From the NCBI GenBank assembly GCA_963826165.1, contig CAWGWC010000007.1, forward strand, positions 496,001 through 560,000: a DNA stretch of 64,000 bases, in the 5' to 3' direction. Position numbers and translations under genes: made by a program. Shown piece after piece: positions 8,007-15,957 of the stretch. The notes below the pieces were generated by a model that saw only the letters and a list, made by a program, of their open reading frames with translations, did no database searches and was not told where the DNA came from. Position 1 is the stretch's first letter. Each line of letters opens with the position of its first letter. The DNA is from JACVRW01 sp963826165. GTDB lineage: Bacteria; Actinomycetota; Thermoleophilia; Solirubrobacterales; Thermoleophilaceae.

Positions 8007-8645
8007 ATGCGCATCCTTGACGAGCGGGTCGACGACTACCTCCGTTCTCTGCGGCCGGAGCGCTCGGAGGTGATGGCCGAGATGGAGGCCGTCGCCGAGC
8101 GCGATTCGGTGCCGATCGTGCACTGGGAGACCGGGCGCTTCCTCGCCTCGCTGTGCCGTGGGCTCGATCCCGTCGTGCTCGAGGTGGGCACGGCGATCGG
8201 CTACTCGACGCTCCACATGGCCGAGGCGCTCGAGAATGGCCGGGTGGTGACCCTCGAGCGCGACCCCGACCGGGCCGCGCAGGCTCGGGCGTCGTTCGAG
8301 CGGGCCGGCGTGGCCGATCGGGTCGAGCTCGTGGAGGGCGACGCCCTCGAGACCATCCCCGCCCTCGACGGACCGTTCGGTCTGCTGTTCGTGGACGCCT
8401 CGAAGGGCGAGTACGAGCGCTATATCGAACTGGCCGAGCCGCTCCTCTCCGAGCGCTGTGTGCTGGTGGTGGACAACCTGCTGATGAGCGGCGAGGTGGC
8501 GCTTCCCGACGGCGCGGAAACCCGCTGGAACCCGGACTCCCTGGTGTCGGCTCGGGCGCTGAACGCCGGCCTGCTCGAGAGCGAGCGCTGGCTGGCCTGC
8601 GTCCTGCCGGTGGGCGACGGCATCGGCTTTGGCGCCCGCCGGTAG
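8007..8645 (+). CDS. O-methyltransferase (class I SAM)
   Basis: A 212-residue methyltransferase of the catechol/caffeoyl-CoA O-methyltransferase type. The SAM-binding segment is VLEVGTAIGYSTLHMAEAL, followed by VVTLERDPDRAAQA and the metal-binding-type LLFVDASKGEYERYIELAEPLL and VVDNLL. The start is the ATG at 8007 (MRILDERVDDYL), ten bases after the glycosyltransferase stop; the longer frame overlapping that gene is rejected. It is the last gene of the 3.7-8.6 kb run and could decorate the same product, or be an independent enzyme. The substrate is unknown. Confidence 0.85.
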   Translation: MRILDERVDDYLRSLRPERSEVMAEMEAVAERDSVPIVHWETGRFLASLCRGLDPVVLEVGTAIGYSTLHMAEALENGRVVTLERDPDRAAQARASFERAGVADRVELVEGDALETIPALDGPFGLLFVDASKGEYERYIELAEPLLSERCVLVVDNLLMSGEVALPDGAETRWNPDSLVSARALNAGLLESERWLACVLPVGDGIGFGARR

Positions 8646-8709
8646 GCGTCCGGCGTTCGCGCGCGACGGCGCCGGGTAGCAGCGGGCTTCACCCGAACCC
8701 AGGAGCCTC

Positions 8710-9642
8710 ATGATCCTCCGCCTCGACCGGCACGCCGCCGAGCTGCCGCCTCCCTCTGAGCCCGACCCCGCCGGGGCCCGCATCGTCCAGGAGCTGATGG
8801 GCGGCCGCTTCGGCGAGATGTCGACGCTCATGAACTACACGTTCCAGTCGTTCAACTTCCGCAACCGCCAGAAGGCGCGGCCGTTCTACGACCTGGTCGC
8901 CAACATCGCGGCCGAGGAGTACGGCCACATCGAGCTCGTGGCCGCCGCCATCAACAACATGCTCACCGGGGCCAGCTCCAACAGGAAGGCGCCGAACAAC
9001 TCGATGACGTCGCTCAAGGATGAGGGGATCAATCCTCAGCACTTCAACGCCGGCGGCCAGGGCGCGCTGTGCCAGGACTCCAACGGCAAACCGTGGAACG
9101 GCGACTACGTCTTCGCCTCCGGCGATCTGGTCGAGGACCTGACCCACAACTTCTTCCTCGAGACCGGCGCTCGCAACGGCAAGCTCAAGGTCTACGAGAT
9201 GTGTGACCACCCGGCGGCCCGGGCGCTGACCGGCTATCTGCTGGTCCGTGGCGGGGTCCACCAAGTTGCCTATGCGCGTGCAGTGGAGAAACTGACGGGC
9301 GCCGACCTGAGCAAGCTGTTTCCCGCTCCGCGAATTCCCACGGACAAGATCAAGGAGTGCAAGCCGCACATCAAGAAGGGCCTGCACCTCCAGCTCTACC
9401 GCTTCTCCCCGGACGACTACCGCGAGCTCGCTGCCGTCTTCAACGGGCCGCATCCCGAGACCGGAGAGGACCTCGAGGTGGTCGACGAGGCCCCGGAGGG
9501 CGTGCCGCCCACGGACCTGCCGGCGCAGCCGACCGTGTTCTCCCCGGACTATGCGCCGGAGGAGATCGCCGAGATCGCCCAGAAGCTGCGCAAGCAGGCC
9601 GGCCTGCCGGACAAGCCGGAAGCCGAGGTGGTCAGCGTCTAG
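8710..9642 (+). CDS. Manganese catalase
   Basis: A 310-residue non-haem, di-manganese catalase that converts hydrogen peroxide to water and oxygen. It has the ferritin-like helices of the family, with likely metal ligands in the first helix (GGRFGEMSTLMNY), in AAEEYGHIELVAA (Glu and His ligands), in GDLVEDLTHNFFLE and in GGVHQVAYARAVE. The family-typical Pro/Glu-rich C-terminal tail is present. An AGGAG ribosome site lies before the ATG at 8710. It is convergent with the DUF2294 gene: its TAG stop shares the palindrome CTAG at 9639-9642 with the opposing TAG stop. Confidence 0.93.
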   Translation: MILRLDRHAAELPPPSEPDPAGARIVQELMGGRFGEMSTLMNYTFQSFNFRNRQKARPFYDLVANIAAEEYGHIELVAAAINNMLTGASSNRKAPNNSMTSLKDEGINPQHFNAGGQGALCQDSNGKPWNGDYVFASGDLVEDLTHNFFLETGARNGKLKVYEMCDHPAARALTGYLLVRGGVHQVAYARAVEKLTGADLSKLFPAPRIPTDKIKECKPHIKKGLHLQLYRFSPDDYRELAAVFNGPHPETGEDLEVVDEAPEGVPPTDLPAQPTVFSPDYAPEEIAEIAQKLRKQAGLPDKPEAEVVSV

Positions 9643-10028
9643 GGCTGGGCGCCCGGGCTGTCCTCCTCGAAGGAGGCCATGTCGGTCCGCTCACCCGCGA
9701 GGATGAAGATCTCGACCGAGATGTCGGCCTCGAGATCGGTTTCGCTCAGGAAGGAACGCACTTCACGGCCCGTGGCCTGCTCGACGATGGCCGTGAACTG
9801 ATCGGCCATGACGCGCTGGAAGCGGCGCCGGATCTCCTGGATCCCGTCCGACTCGCCGCGCTGAATCAGCGTGCGTTCAGCCGGCGTAAAGGTCTCCTCG
9901 AGCACCACCACCACGAGCTCCCGGTCCATGTAGACCTTGGACTTCGTGGGCCCGCGACCGTAGTACTTGCTCTGAAGGCTGGCGATCTCGTCCGCGATGG
10001 TGGCGCGAATCTCACCTTCCAGGTCCAT
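9639..10028 (-). CDS. DUF2294 (MpsC-like) domain protein
   Basis: A 129-residue protein of the DUF2294 family, named after MpsC, linked to a sodium-translocating membrane-potential system in staphylococci. No membrane segment is visible here, so a soluble partner or regulator role is more likely. Typical features are the start MDLEGEIRATIADEIASL, the GRGPTKSKVYMDRELVVVV strand, and a helix with Arg/Gln near the middle. The start is the ATG at 10028, preceded by AGGAGAGAAAAG. It is divergent from the NmrA-like gene with 93 bases between, and convergent with the catalase. The function is not known. Confidence 0.8.
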   Translation of the reverse strand: MDLEGEIRATIADEIASLQSKYYGRGPTKSKVYMDRELVVVVLEETFTPAERTLIQRGESDGIQEIRRRFQRVMADQFTAIVEQATGREVRSFLSETDLEADISVEIFILAGERTDMASFEEDSPGAQP

Positions 10029-10084
10029 CTTTTCTCTCCTGATAGCCGAACAATCAACGTCGATACGTATGCCCGACGGAACCG

Positions 10085-10122
10085 GATTGAACTCCGCTGA
10101 GCTTAGCGCCGTATCGGTGGGG
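10085..10122 (+). promoter_or_regulatory. Candidate promoter for the NmrA-like gene, leaderless GTG
   Basis: TTGAAC at 10087-10092 and TATCGG at 10112-10117 (19-base spacing) resemble a sigma-70 type promoter. The start point would then fall close to the GTG at 10122, giving a leaderless mRNA, which is common in actinomycetes. Spacing is long and the -10 match is partial. Confidence 0.3.
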
Positions 10123-11021
10123 TGGACCAACCTCCGACGCTGATAACTGGCGCGACCGGATTCGTGGGCCGACACCTCCTCGACGCGTTGAGGGATCGGC
10201 CCGGGGGTCTGCGGGTGATCGTCCGCGACGCGGCCAAGCTCGCCGATCAACGCGGCCTCAGCGTCGTGGAAGGCGACCTCGGCGACGAGGGCGCGCTGGA
10301 GGAGGCCCTGAGCGGCTGCCGGACCGCGTACTACCTGGTGCACTCGATGGAGCCGGGCGACGGCGGCGACTTCGCCGAGCGCGACCGCGAGCTCGCCGAG
10401 GGCTTCGTGGCCGTGGCCGGGCGGTCGGGTGTGGAGCGGCTGATCTACCTCACCGGCATCGTGCCGGCTGACGGCGCCAGCGAGCATCTGCAGTCGCGCC
10501 ACCAGGTCGAGAAGGTGCTGGGCAGTGGCTCACCCGAGCTGGTGAGTCTCAGGACGTCGATGGTGGTGGGGGCGCAGAGCGACTCCTTTCGCACCCTCGC
10601 GCAGATCGTCGACCGGCTTCCGGTGCTCGCGCTGCCGAGCTGGCGCGACATGCGCAGTGAGCCGGTGGCGATCGCCGACGTGGTGGCGGCACTGGTGGTC
10701 GCGGAGCGAGTGGCGCCCGGGATATATGAGATCGCCGGTCCCGACACCCTGACCATGGAGGAGATGGTCGAGTCGATCGGCGAGCTCAACGGCGGCGTGA
10801 AGCCCAGCGTGCCGTTGCCCTTCAGCTCGAGCCGCCTGGAGGGTGCCGCCGCGGCACTCGTGACGGACTCCAGCCGCGAGGTGCTGGAGCCGCTGATGGA
10901 GGGCCTGCACGAGGATCTGTTGGTGGAGGAGAACACGCTGGAGAGCGTGTTCGGCGTGTCGCCGACGCCCTTCCGCCGCGCCGCGGCGGCAGCGCTCGAA
11001 CAGCTGCACGACGAGGACTGA
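10122..11021 (+). CDS. NAD(P)-binding atypical SDR (NmrA/complex I NDUFA9-like)
   Basis: A 299-residue extended-SDR-like protein. The N-terminal dinucleotide motif is LITGATGFVGRHLL, followed by VIVRDAAKL and the family-typical TAYYLVHSM. It lacks a clear Tyr-x3-Lys active site in the usual place, as often seen in NmrA-type sensors. A GTG start at 10122 is used. A paralogue lies at 49873 and shares the YYLVHSM block and the SGVERLIYL-like strand. The next small gene begins one base after its stop, so they are likely co-transcribed. Whether it is an enzyme or a redox sensor is unknown. Confidence 0.82.
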   Translation: MDQPPTLITGATGFVGRHLLDALRDRPGGLRVIVRDAAKLADQRGLSVVEGDLGDEGALEEALSGCRTAYYLVHSMEPGDGGDFAERDRELAEGFVAVAGRSGVERLIYLTGIVPADGASEHLQSRHQVEKVLGSGSPELVSLRTSMVVGAQSDSFRTLAQIVDRLPVLALPSWRDMRSEPVAIADVVAALVVAERVAPGIYEIAGPDTLTMEEMVESIGELNGGVKPSVPLPFSSSRLEGAAAALVTDSSREVLEPLMEGLHEDLLVEENTLESVFGVSPTPFRRAAAAALEQLHDED

Positions 11022-11022
11022 A

Positions 11023-11268
11023 GTGCCCGAGCGGACCCCCGACGGTCGCTACGTGATCGTCGACGGCCGGCGCTGGCGGGCCAGCGACCCCTCTCTTCCA
11101 GAGAAGCGCCGCAACGAGCTCGTACGCGAGCTCATGTCGGCGCGCTCGTCGGTCGGCTGGGCCAAGCGCAAGAAGGACAAAGAAGCTGAACGCCGCGCCC
11201 GCGACCGCGTTCACGCGGCCAAAGTGGCGCTAGGGGAACGCGGACCACGCTGGTGGGAGAAGTCCTAA
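11023..11268 (+). CDS. Small conserved basic protein
   Basis: An 81-residue, highly charged protein (PDGRYVIVDGRRWRASDP at the N-terminus, then a Lys/Arg/Glu-rich helix). I recognise the start as a recurrent small protein of actinobacteria and some proteobacteria, but its function is unknown. The GTG start at 11023 follows the NmrA-like stop by one base, suggesting coupling. Its TAA stop overlaps the TAG stop of the opposing membrane protein gene (CTAA at 11265-11268). Confidence 0.65.
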   Translation: MPERTPDGRYVIVDGRRWRASDPSLPEKRRNELVRELMSARSSVGWAKRKKDKEAERRARDRVHAAKVALGERGPRWWEKS

Positions 11269-11759
11269 CGAGTGTCGCCGCGGTCGACCGGGCGGCTGCG
11301 GTCTCCGGGCGTCCACGAGGCCTGCTGGCGCGTGGCCTCCTCGCCCGAGCCGTTCGCTGAGGTGCCCTCTGCGCGCTCGACCAACCTGCTGAGCTCGCCC
11401 TCCGGATCGTGTATTCCTCGGGCCTCAAGGGCCGCGCTGGCCGTGGCCGATGGAGCTTCCACGTCGCCCAGCAGCCGGAACACCGTGTACAGCACGACGG
11501 TGGTCCCAACAAAGTGCACCGCGAGCGCGGCGGCCATCAGCCACCAGCTGCCGGTGAGCACGCTCAGGAAGGCCCCCACCACCAGGGCCGCGACAAGCAG
11601 CAGACCGATCAGAAGGCGGGACGACCACGCGGCCGCGAGCAGGGTCTGGCGCTGCGGCGGACCCTCCCGCTCGTCCTCGTCGAGGGCGCGCTCGGCGGCC
11701 TCGGGACCCACCACCTCCTCCAGCTCGCTCTGCATGATCTGACGGGCGCTTTCCTCCAT
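11265..11759 (-). CDS. Small membrane protein with two transmembrane helices
   Basis: A 164-residue protein with an acidic N-terminal part (MEESARQIMQSELEEVVG), two adjacent hydrophobic helices (residues about 48-68 and 72-95) and a polar, Arg/Glu-rich C-terminal tail. The start is the ATG at 11759; the longer upstream frame overlaps the next gene's promoter and has poor composition. It is convergent with the small basic protein. The function is not recognised. Confidence 0.6.
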   Translation of the reverse strand: MEESARQIMQSELEEVVGPEAAERALDEDEREGPPQRQTLLAAAWSSRLLIGLLLVAALVVGAFLSVLTGSWWLMAAALAVHFVGTTVVLYTVFRLLGDVEAPSATASAALEARGIHDPEGELSRLVERAEGTSANGSGEEATRQQASWTPGDRSRPVDRGDTR

Positions 11760-11828
11760 ACACGGGATACGCCGGGGAGCCCCCGGGTCGCCGAGTCCGG
11801 TCCCGCCAGGAAGTGGTACTACGCAGGC

Positions 11829-12200
11829 ATGAAGATTCTCCTGATCGTCTTCGCGGCGTCCCAGATCGCGCTCGGTCTGCTGCTCTGGCTGGCGCCCGGC
11901 TTCTTCCACGAGGAGATCGGCCCGTACGGTGCTCGCAACGACCACTACATGGGCGACCTGGCCACCTGGTACCTGGCGCTCGGCGGCGTGCTCTTGGCCT
12001 CGCTGCGTCAGGTCTCGTGGCGGGTGCCGGTGCTCGCGCTGGCCTTCGCCCAGAACACCCTGCACGCGGTCAACCACCTGATCGACGTGAGCGAGGCCGA
12101 CCCGTCGTGGCTCGGGCCGTTCAATCTCGTCTCGCTGGTGCTGGTGTCGGTCCTGCTGGCCTGGATGCTGAACCGCGAGCGGCGGGCGGCGCGGGCATGA
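11829..12200 (+). CDS. Conserved integral membrane protein, four helices
   Basis: A 123-residue protein with four hydrophobic segments: a first helix at the N-terminus (LLIVFAASQIALGLLLWLAP), a helix containing ATWYLALGGVLLASL, another with VPVLALAFAQNTLHAVNHL, and a C-terminal LVLVSVLLAWML. The ATG at 11829 is preceded by CGCAGG. It overlaps the following epimerase-like gene by ATGA, so the two are coupled. This small family is often found beside NAD-dependent epimerases in actinobacteria. No enzymatic residues are obvious. Confidence 0.7.
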   Translation: MKILLIVFAASQIALGLLLWLAPGFFHEEIGPYGARNDHYMGDLATWYLALGGVLLASLRQVSWRVPVLALAFAQNTLHAVNHLIDVSEADPSWLGPFNLVSLVLVSVLLAWMLNRERRAARA

Positions 12201-13141
12201 AGGTCTTCGTGGCGGGTGCCAGCGGCGCCGTGGGCCGGCCGCTCGTGCCCCGGCTCGTGGCCGCCGGGCACGAGGTCACCGGCATGACGCGGTCGCCCGC
12301 GAAGGCAGACGCGATCCGCTCGGCCGGTGCACGGGCCATGGTGGTTGACGTGTTCGATCGCGACGCGCTCATCGAGGTCATCACCGGCATCGCCCCCGAG
12401 GTCCTCGTGCACGAGCTGACCGCGCTGCCGGAGCGCTTCGAGCCGCGCAAGAAGGACCTCTACGAGCCGACCAACCGCGTGCGCACGGAGGGCACCCGCA
12501 ACCTGCTCGACGCGGCCGAGGCCGCCGGCACCGGGCGGGTGGTCTGTCAGAGCATCGCCTTTGCCTACCGCCCCGAAGCGCAGCCACGGGTGCTCGACGA
12601 GTCGGCGCCGTTGTTCACCGACGCCGCGCCCCCCTTCGGCCCCGCCACCCAGGCGGTGGAGGTGATGGAGCGGATGGTGCTCGAGGCCGACGGCATGGAG
12701 GGCCTGGTCCTGCGCTACGGCTGGTTCTATGGGCCGGGCACCTACTACGCCGCCGAGGGCGCCACCGCCGCCGACGTGCGGCGGAGGCGCTTTCCCGTGG
12801 TCGGCGACGGCGCCGGCCTGTTCTCGTTCGTGCACGTCGACGATGCCGCGGACGCCACCGTTGCGGCGGTGGAGCGGGGCGCTCCGGGCGTCTACAACGT
12901 CGTGGACGACGAGCCGGCCGCGATGCGCGACTGGCTGCCGGTGTACGCCGAGGCCCTGGGCGCCAAGCGGCCCCGCCGCGCGCCGGTATGGCTCGCCCGG
13001 TTCGTGGCCGGCCGCATGGTGGCCGACATGGCCACGGTCCTCCCGGGCGCGGCCAACGCGAAGGCCAAGCGAGAGCTGGCTTGGCGGCCCGTGCATCCGA
13101 GCTGGCGCAGCGGCTTCGCCGAGTCGCTCCGCGCCGCCTGA
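12197..13141 (+). CDS. NAD-dependent epimerase/dehydratase family protein
   Basis: A 314-residue extended SDR. The N-terminal MKVFVAGASGAVGRPLV is the dinucleotide-binding motif, VLRYGWFYGPGTYY lies in the substrate region, and the VVDDEPAAMRDWLP block is typical of nucleoside-diphosphate-sugar epimerase-like proteins. The expected YxxxK is not obvious (SIAFAYRPE occupies the region). The ATG start overlaps the small membrane protein stop (ATGA). The substrate is unknown. Downstream is a 259-base non-coding stretch with palindromic repeats. Confidence 0.85.
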   Translation: MKVFVAGASGAVGRPLVPRLVAAGHEVTGMTRSPAKADAIRSAGARAMVVDVFDRDALIEVITGIAPEVLVHELTALPERFEPRKKDLYEPTNRVRTEGTRNLLDAAEAAGTGRVVCQSIAFAYRPEAQPRVLDESAPLFTDAAPPFGPATQAVEVMERMVLEADGMEGLVLRYGWFYGPGTYYAAEGATAADVRRRRFPVVGDGAGLFSFVHVDDAADATVAAVERGAPGVYNVVDDEPAAMRDWLPVYAEALGAKRPRRAPVWLARFVAGRMVADMATVLPGAANAKAKRELAWRPVHPSWRSGFAESLRAA

Positions 13142-13203
13142 ACAACCGCCGTCCCGCGCTCCGCTCGAGCCTGCGCCGGCGACGGAAGGCGCTCCGACTG
13201 CGG

Positions 13204-13330
13204 CTGAGAAAGGGTGCAAACCTCCCGCTGGCCGCTGGCCGACGCGAGATCGGGAGGTTGTCACTCTCAGAGGAGGCAAACTTCACGATGGAGTCCGGGG
13301 ACGGGACCTTCGGGAGGTTCTGCATTCTCG
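13204..13330. repeat. Two tandem REP/BIME-like palindromic units
   Basis: Four copies of a roughly 20-base element alternate in orientation. Forward copies start near 13204 (CTGAGA...GCAAACCTCCCG) and 13270 (AGAGGAGGCAAACTTCACG). Reverse copies lie at 13251-13270 (CGGGAGGTTGTCACTCTCAG) and 13311-13330 (CGGGAGGTTCTGCATTCTCG). The two forward cores (GCAAA at 13216 and 13276) and the two reverse cores (CGGGAGGTT at 13251 and 13311) are each exactly 60 bases apart. AACCTCCCG (13219-13227) pairs perfectly with CGGGAGGTT (13251-13259). The array sits between two convergent genes, the usual place for REP elements. Confidence 0.7.
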
Positions 13331-13400
13331 ATTTCCCTCCCCGCCGCCGTCGGACCACCCGCAGAGCCAGGAGCCCGGCCCGAGTGGAGCGCAGAGGTCC

Positions 13401-13610
13401 TTAGTTCGCCAGCGTGTAGGTCAGCGGCAGCAACACCGTGGCCGCGAACACCATCGCCACTCCGATGGCCACCGTGGTGCGGGACTTGATCACGTGGCCG
13501 AGCGTGCCCACGACGAAGCCCAGGATCAGCAGCGCGATGAAGAAAGTGGGCGAGACGCGAAAGTCCCCGCCGGGCTCGGGACCGTCGCCGGGATCGAGAA
13601 AGTCCGACAT
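13401..13610 (-). CDS. Small two-helix membrane protein
   Basis: A 69-residue protein: a short acidic, Gly/Pro-rich N-terminus (MSDFLDPGDGPEPGGDF) and two hydrophobic helices (FFIALLILGFVVGTLGHV and VAIGVAMVFAATVLLPL). The ATG at 13610 is used; the very long upstream frame is antisense to moxR and discarded. It is divergent from moxR with about 50 bases between. The function is unknown. Confidence 0.6.
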   Translation of the reverse strand: MSDFLDPGDGPEPGGDFRVSPTFFIALLILGFVVGTLGHVIKSRTTVAIGVAMVFAATVLLPLTYTLAN

Positions 13611-13646
13611 CGCGTGGAGGAAGGCGAGGAGCAAGGGCGCCGAAAG

Positions 13647-13661
13647 TATCCTTGGCCGCGC
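13647..13661 (+). promoter_or_regulatory. Candidate -10 box of the moxR-VWA operon
   Basis: TATCCT at 13647-13652 would place transcription start within a few bases of the ATG at 13662, i.e. a leaderless or very short leader. No convincing -35 box is visible. Confidence 0.3.
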
Positions 13662-14558
13662 ATGAGCGGCGAGTTCGCGACCATCGAAGAAGCACACGGG
13701 AGACTGGCCGAGGCGGGTTATCTCGCGGACGAGCCCGCTTCCCTGGTCTCGTTCCTGGCGAGCCGCCTCGGCAAGCCGGTGCTGGTGGAGGGCCCGGCCG
13801 GTGTGGGCAAGACCGAGCTGGCCAAGGCCGTGTCGCGCGCCACCGAACGGCGCCTGATCCGGCTCCAGTGCTACGAGGGCCTCGACGAGGCCAAGGCCCT
13901 GTACGAGTGGAACTACCGAAAGCAGCTGCTGCGCATCCAAACGGAGGCGTCGGGCACCGGCTGGGATCAGGTGCAGGAGGACATCTTCGGCGAGGAGTTC
14001 CTGCTCGCCCGGCCCCTCCTCAACGCGATCACGGCCGAGGAGCCGGTCGTGCTCCTGATCGACGAGATCGACAAGACCGACCAGGAGTTCGAGGCCATGC
14101 TCCTCGAGGTCCTGTCGGAGTTCCAGATCTCGATCCCGGAGCTGGGCGTGGTCGAAGCGCGCACCCAGCCACTCGTGGTGCTCACCTCGAACAACTCCCG
14201 CGAGCTGACCGAGGCGCTCAAGCGCCGGTGCCTGTACCTGTGGCTCGACTACCCGAGCGTGGAGCGCGAGCTCGAGATCGTCCGGCTGCACGCGCCCGAG
14301 CTCGGCGAGGGCATTGCGCGCAAGCTCGTGGAGGTCATCCACATGGTGCGCGCGCTCGACCTGAAGAAGCCTCCCTCGATAGCGGAGTCGATCGACTGGG
14401 CGCGCGCGCTGCTCCTGCTCGGCGCCGAGGACGTGGACCGAGCCGTGCTCGAGAAGACGATGTCGATCATCGTCAAGCACCGCACCGACCTCGACCTGGT
14501 GGCCGAGCGGGTGGGGGTGAAGCTGGGCGATGGCCTCTTCGGGGCGCGGGCGGGCTAA
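13662..14558 (+). CDS. MoxR family AAA+ ATPase
   Basis: A 298-residue AAA+ ATPase of the MoxR class, which acts as a chaperone-like activator for metal-cofactor enzymes together with a VWA-domain partner. Walker A is VEGPAGVGKTELAK, Walker B is VVLLIDEIDK, and the sensor region reads PLVVLTSNNSREL with the arginine-finger region ALKRRCLYLW. The ATG at 13662 (MSGEFATIEEAH) is chosen; the upstream extension covers the repeat region. The gene is followed directly by the CoxE-like VWA protein, its expected partner. No oxidase genes (e.g. carbon monoxide dehydrogenase) are nearby, so the client is unknown. Confidence 0.9.
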   Translation: MSGEFATIEEAHGRLAEAGYLADEPASLVSFLASRLGKPVLVEGPAGVGKTELAKAVSRATERRLIRLQCYEGLDEAKALYEWNYRKQLLRIQTEASGTGWDQVQEDIFGEEFLLARPLLNAITAEEPVVLLIDEIDKTDQEFEAMLLEVLSEFQISIPELGVVEARTQPLVVLTSNNSRELTEALKRRCLYLWLDYPSVERELEIVRLHAPELGEGIARKLVEVIHMVRALDLKKPPSIAESIDWARALLLLGAEDVDRAVLEKTMSIIVKHRTDLDLVAERVGVKLGDGLFGARAG

Positions 14559-14577
14559 CCCCGCGCTGTACGGCGGC

Positions 14578-15942
14578 ATGCCCGAGGCGCCCGGCCCGGC
14601 CGGGATGGCGCCGCGCCTGCTCGAGTTCGCCGACGGCCTGCGTCAGGAGGGCGTGGCGGTCGGGACCTCCGAGCTGCTCGACGCCTTCCAGGCCTTGGAC
14701 GCGGTGAGCTGGACCTCCAAGGAGGACTTCCGCGAGGCGCTGGCCGCCACGCTGGCCAAGTCGCAGGAGGACCGGCACGTGCTCGACGTGCTCTTCGAGC
14801 GCTTCTTCTTCCGGGTGGTCGAGCGCGAGGCGATCGGCCGTGGTCTCAAGGAGGAGCGCTTCGAGGGTGGCGAGGAGATCGACCTGGAGGCGCTGCGGGA
14901 ACGTATCCGCGAGGCCATCCGCGCCGGCTCCGACGGCGAGATGCGCGATCTCGCCCGGCTGGCCATCGCGGCCTTCGGGCGCCAGGGCGAGGGCTCGGGC
15001 GTGATCGGCGTGGACGTGCAGAGGATCCGGCGCACGCTCGGGCTGCGCGGCGAGAAGCCCGGCGCCGAGCTGCCCGACCCCGACTCGGTGCCCCGCGACA
15101 GGCTGCAGCAGTTCGAGCGCCACGTCCGGCAGGAGCTCGAGCGCCAGATGATCGAGCGAACGCAGTCGCTCCCACCGGCCAAGCCGCTGCGCGAGTTCGA
15201 CCGCGCGCTGCCCTCCAATCCGGCGCAGGACCTGTCCCAGGTCCACCGCGTGGTGGCGCAGCTCAAGCGCCGCCTCGCCTCGCAGGGCCGCGAGCACCGT
15301 GGCCGCCGCCGCTCGTGGCAGATCGACGTGCGCCGCACGATGCGCGCGTCGCTGCAGACCGGAGGAGTGCCGCTCGAGCTCAAGTACCGCCCGCGCCGCC
15401 CGAAGCGGCCGGAGCTCTACGTGCTCTGCGACGTGTCCACCAGCGTCACCAGCGCCAGCGTGTTCTTCCTGTCGGTGCTCCACGCCCTGCACGACCAGTT
15501 CCGCAAGCTGCGGTCGTTCGTGTTCGTCGAGCGGATCTCCGAGGTCACCGACGTGTTCGAGCGCGAGCGCGCGTTCGAGGCGGTCTCGCGCCGGATCGCC
15601 ACCGACGCCGGCGTGGCCGACGTCTCGGGCTACACCGACTACGGGCGGGTGTGGGTGGAGTTCCTCGACAAGGTGGTCGACGACCTCGATCCCCGCTCGA
15701 CGGTGATCGTCCTGGGCGACGCCCGCACCAACGGACGCGAGCCCCACGCATCCGTGTTCGGCCATGTGGCCGCGCGGGCGGGCCACACCTTCTGGATCAA
15801 CCCCGAGCCGCGTCTCTACTGGAACTACGGCGACTCGGTGATGTCCTCCTACGAGCCCTTCTGCGACGGCGTCTTCGAGTGCTGGACGACCAAGCAGCTG
15901 GAGGCCTTCGTGAACGCGCTGGCGGACCTGAAGACGGGTTGA
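14578..15942 (+). CDS. VWA domain-containing CoxE-like protein
   Basis: A 454-residue protein with a helical N-terminal half and a C-terminal von Willebrand factor A domain. The metal-ion-dependent adhesion site is CDVSTSVTS, followed by YTDYGRVWVEFL and VIVLGDARTNG. It is the expected partner of the MoxR ATPase just upstream, as in CoxD-CoxE pairs that mature metalloenzymes. I use the ATG at 14578 (MPEAPGPAGMAP), 19 bases after moxR; an in-frame ATG at 14530 would overlap moxR, and another lies at 14605. Its last codons probably overlap the promoter of the riboswitch-controlled operon. Confidence 0.85.
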   Translation: MPEAPGPAGMAPRLLEFADGLRQEGVAVGTSELLDAFQALDAVSWTSKEDFREALAATLAKSQEDRHVLDVLFERFFFRVVEREAIGRGLKEERFEGGEEIDLEALRERIREAIRAGSDGEMRDLARLAIAAFGRQGEGSGVIGVDVQRIRRTLGLRGEKPGAELPDPDSVPRDRLQQFERHVRQELERQMIERTQSLPPAKPLREFDRALPSNPAQDLSQVHRVVAQLKRRLASQGREHRGRRRSWQIDVRRTMRASLQTGGVPLELKYRPRRPKRPELYVLCDVSTSVTSASVFFLSVLHALHDQFRKLRSFVFVERISEVTDVFERERAFEAVSRRIATDAGVADVSGYTDYGRVWVEFLDKVVDDLDPRSTVIVLGDARTNGREPHASVFGHVAARAGHTFWINPEPRLYWNYGDSVMSSYEPFCDGVFECWTTKQLEAFVNALADLKTG

Positions 15943-15944
15943 AC

Positions 15945-15957
15945 TAGACTCCGACGG
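15945..15957 (+). promoter_or_regulatory. Candidate -10 box for the TPP riboswitch transcript
   Basis: TAGACT at 15945-15950, three bases after the VWA stop codon, resembles a -10 hexamer. Transcription would start near 15957, immediately before the riboswitch fold. No good -35 box is seen in the end of the upstream gene. Confidence 0.35.
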
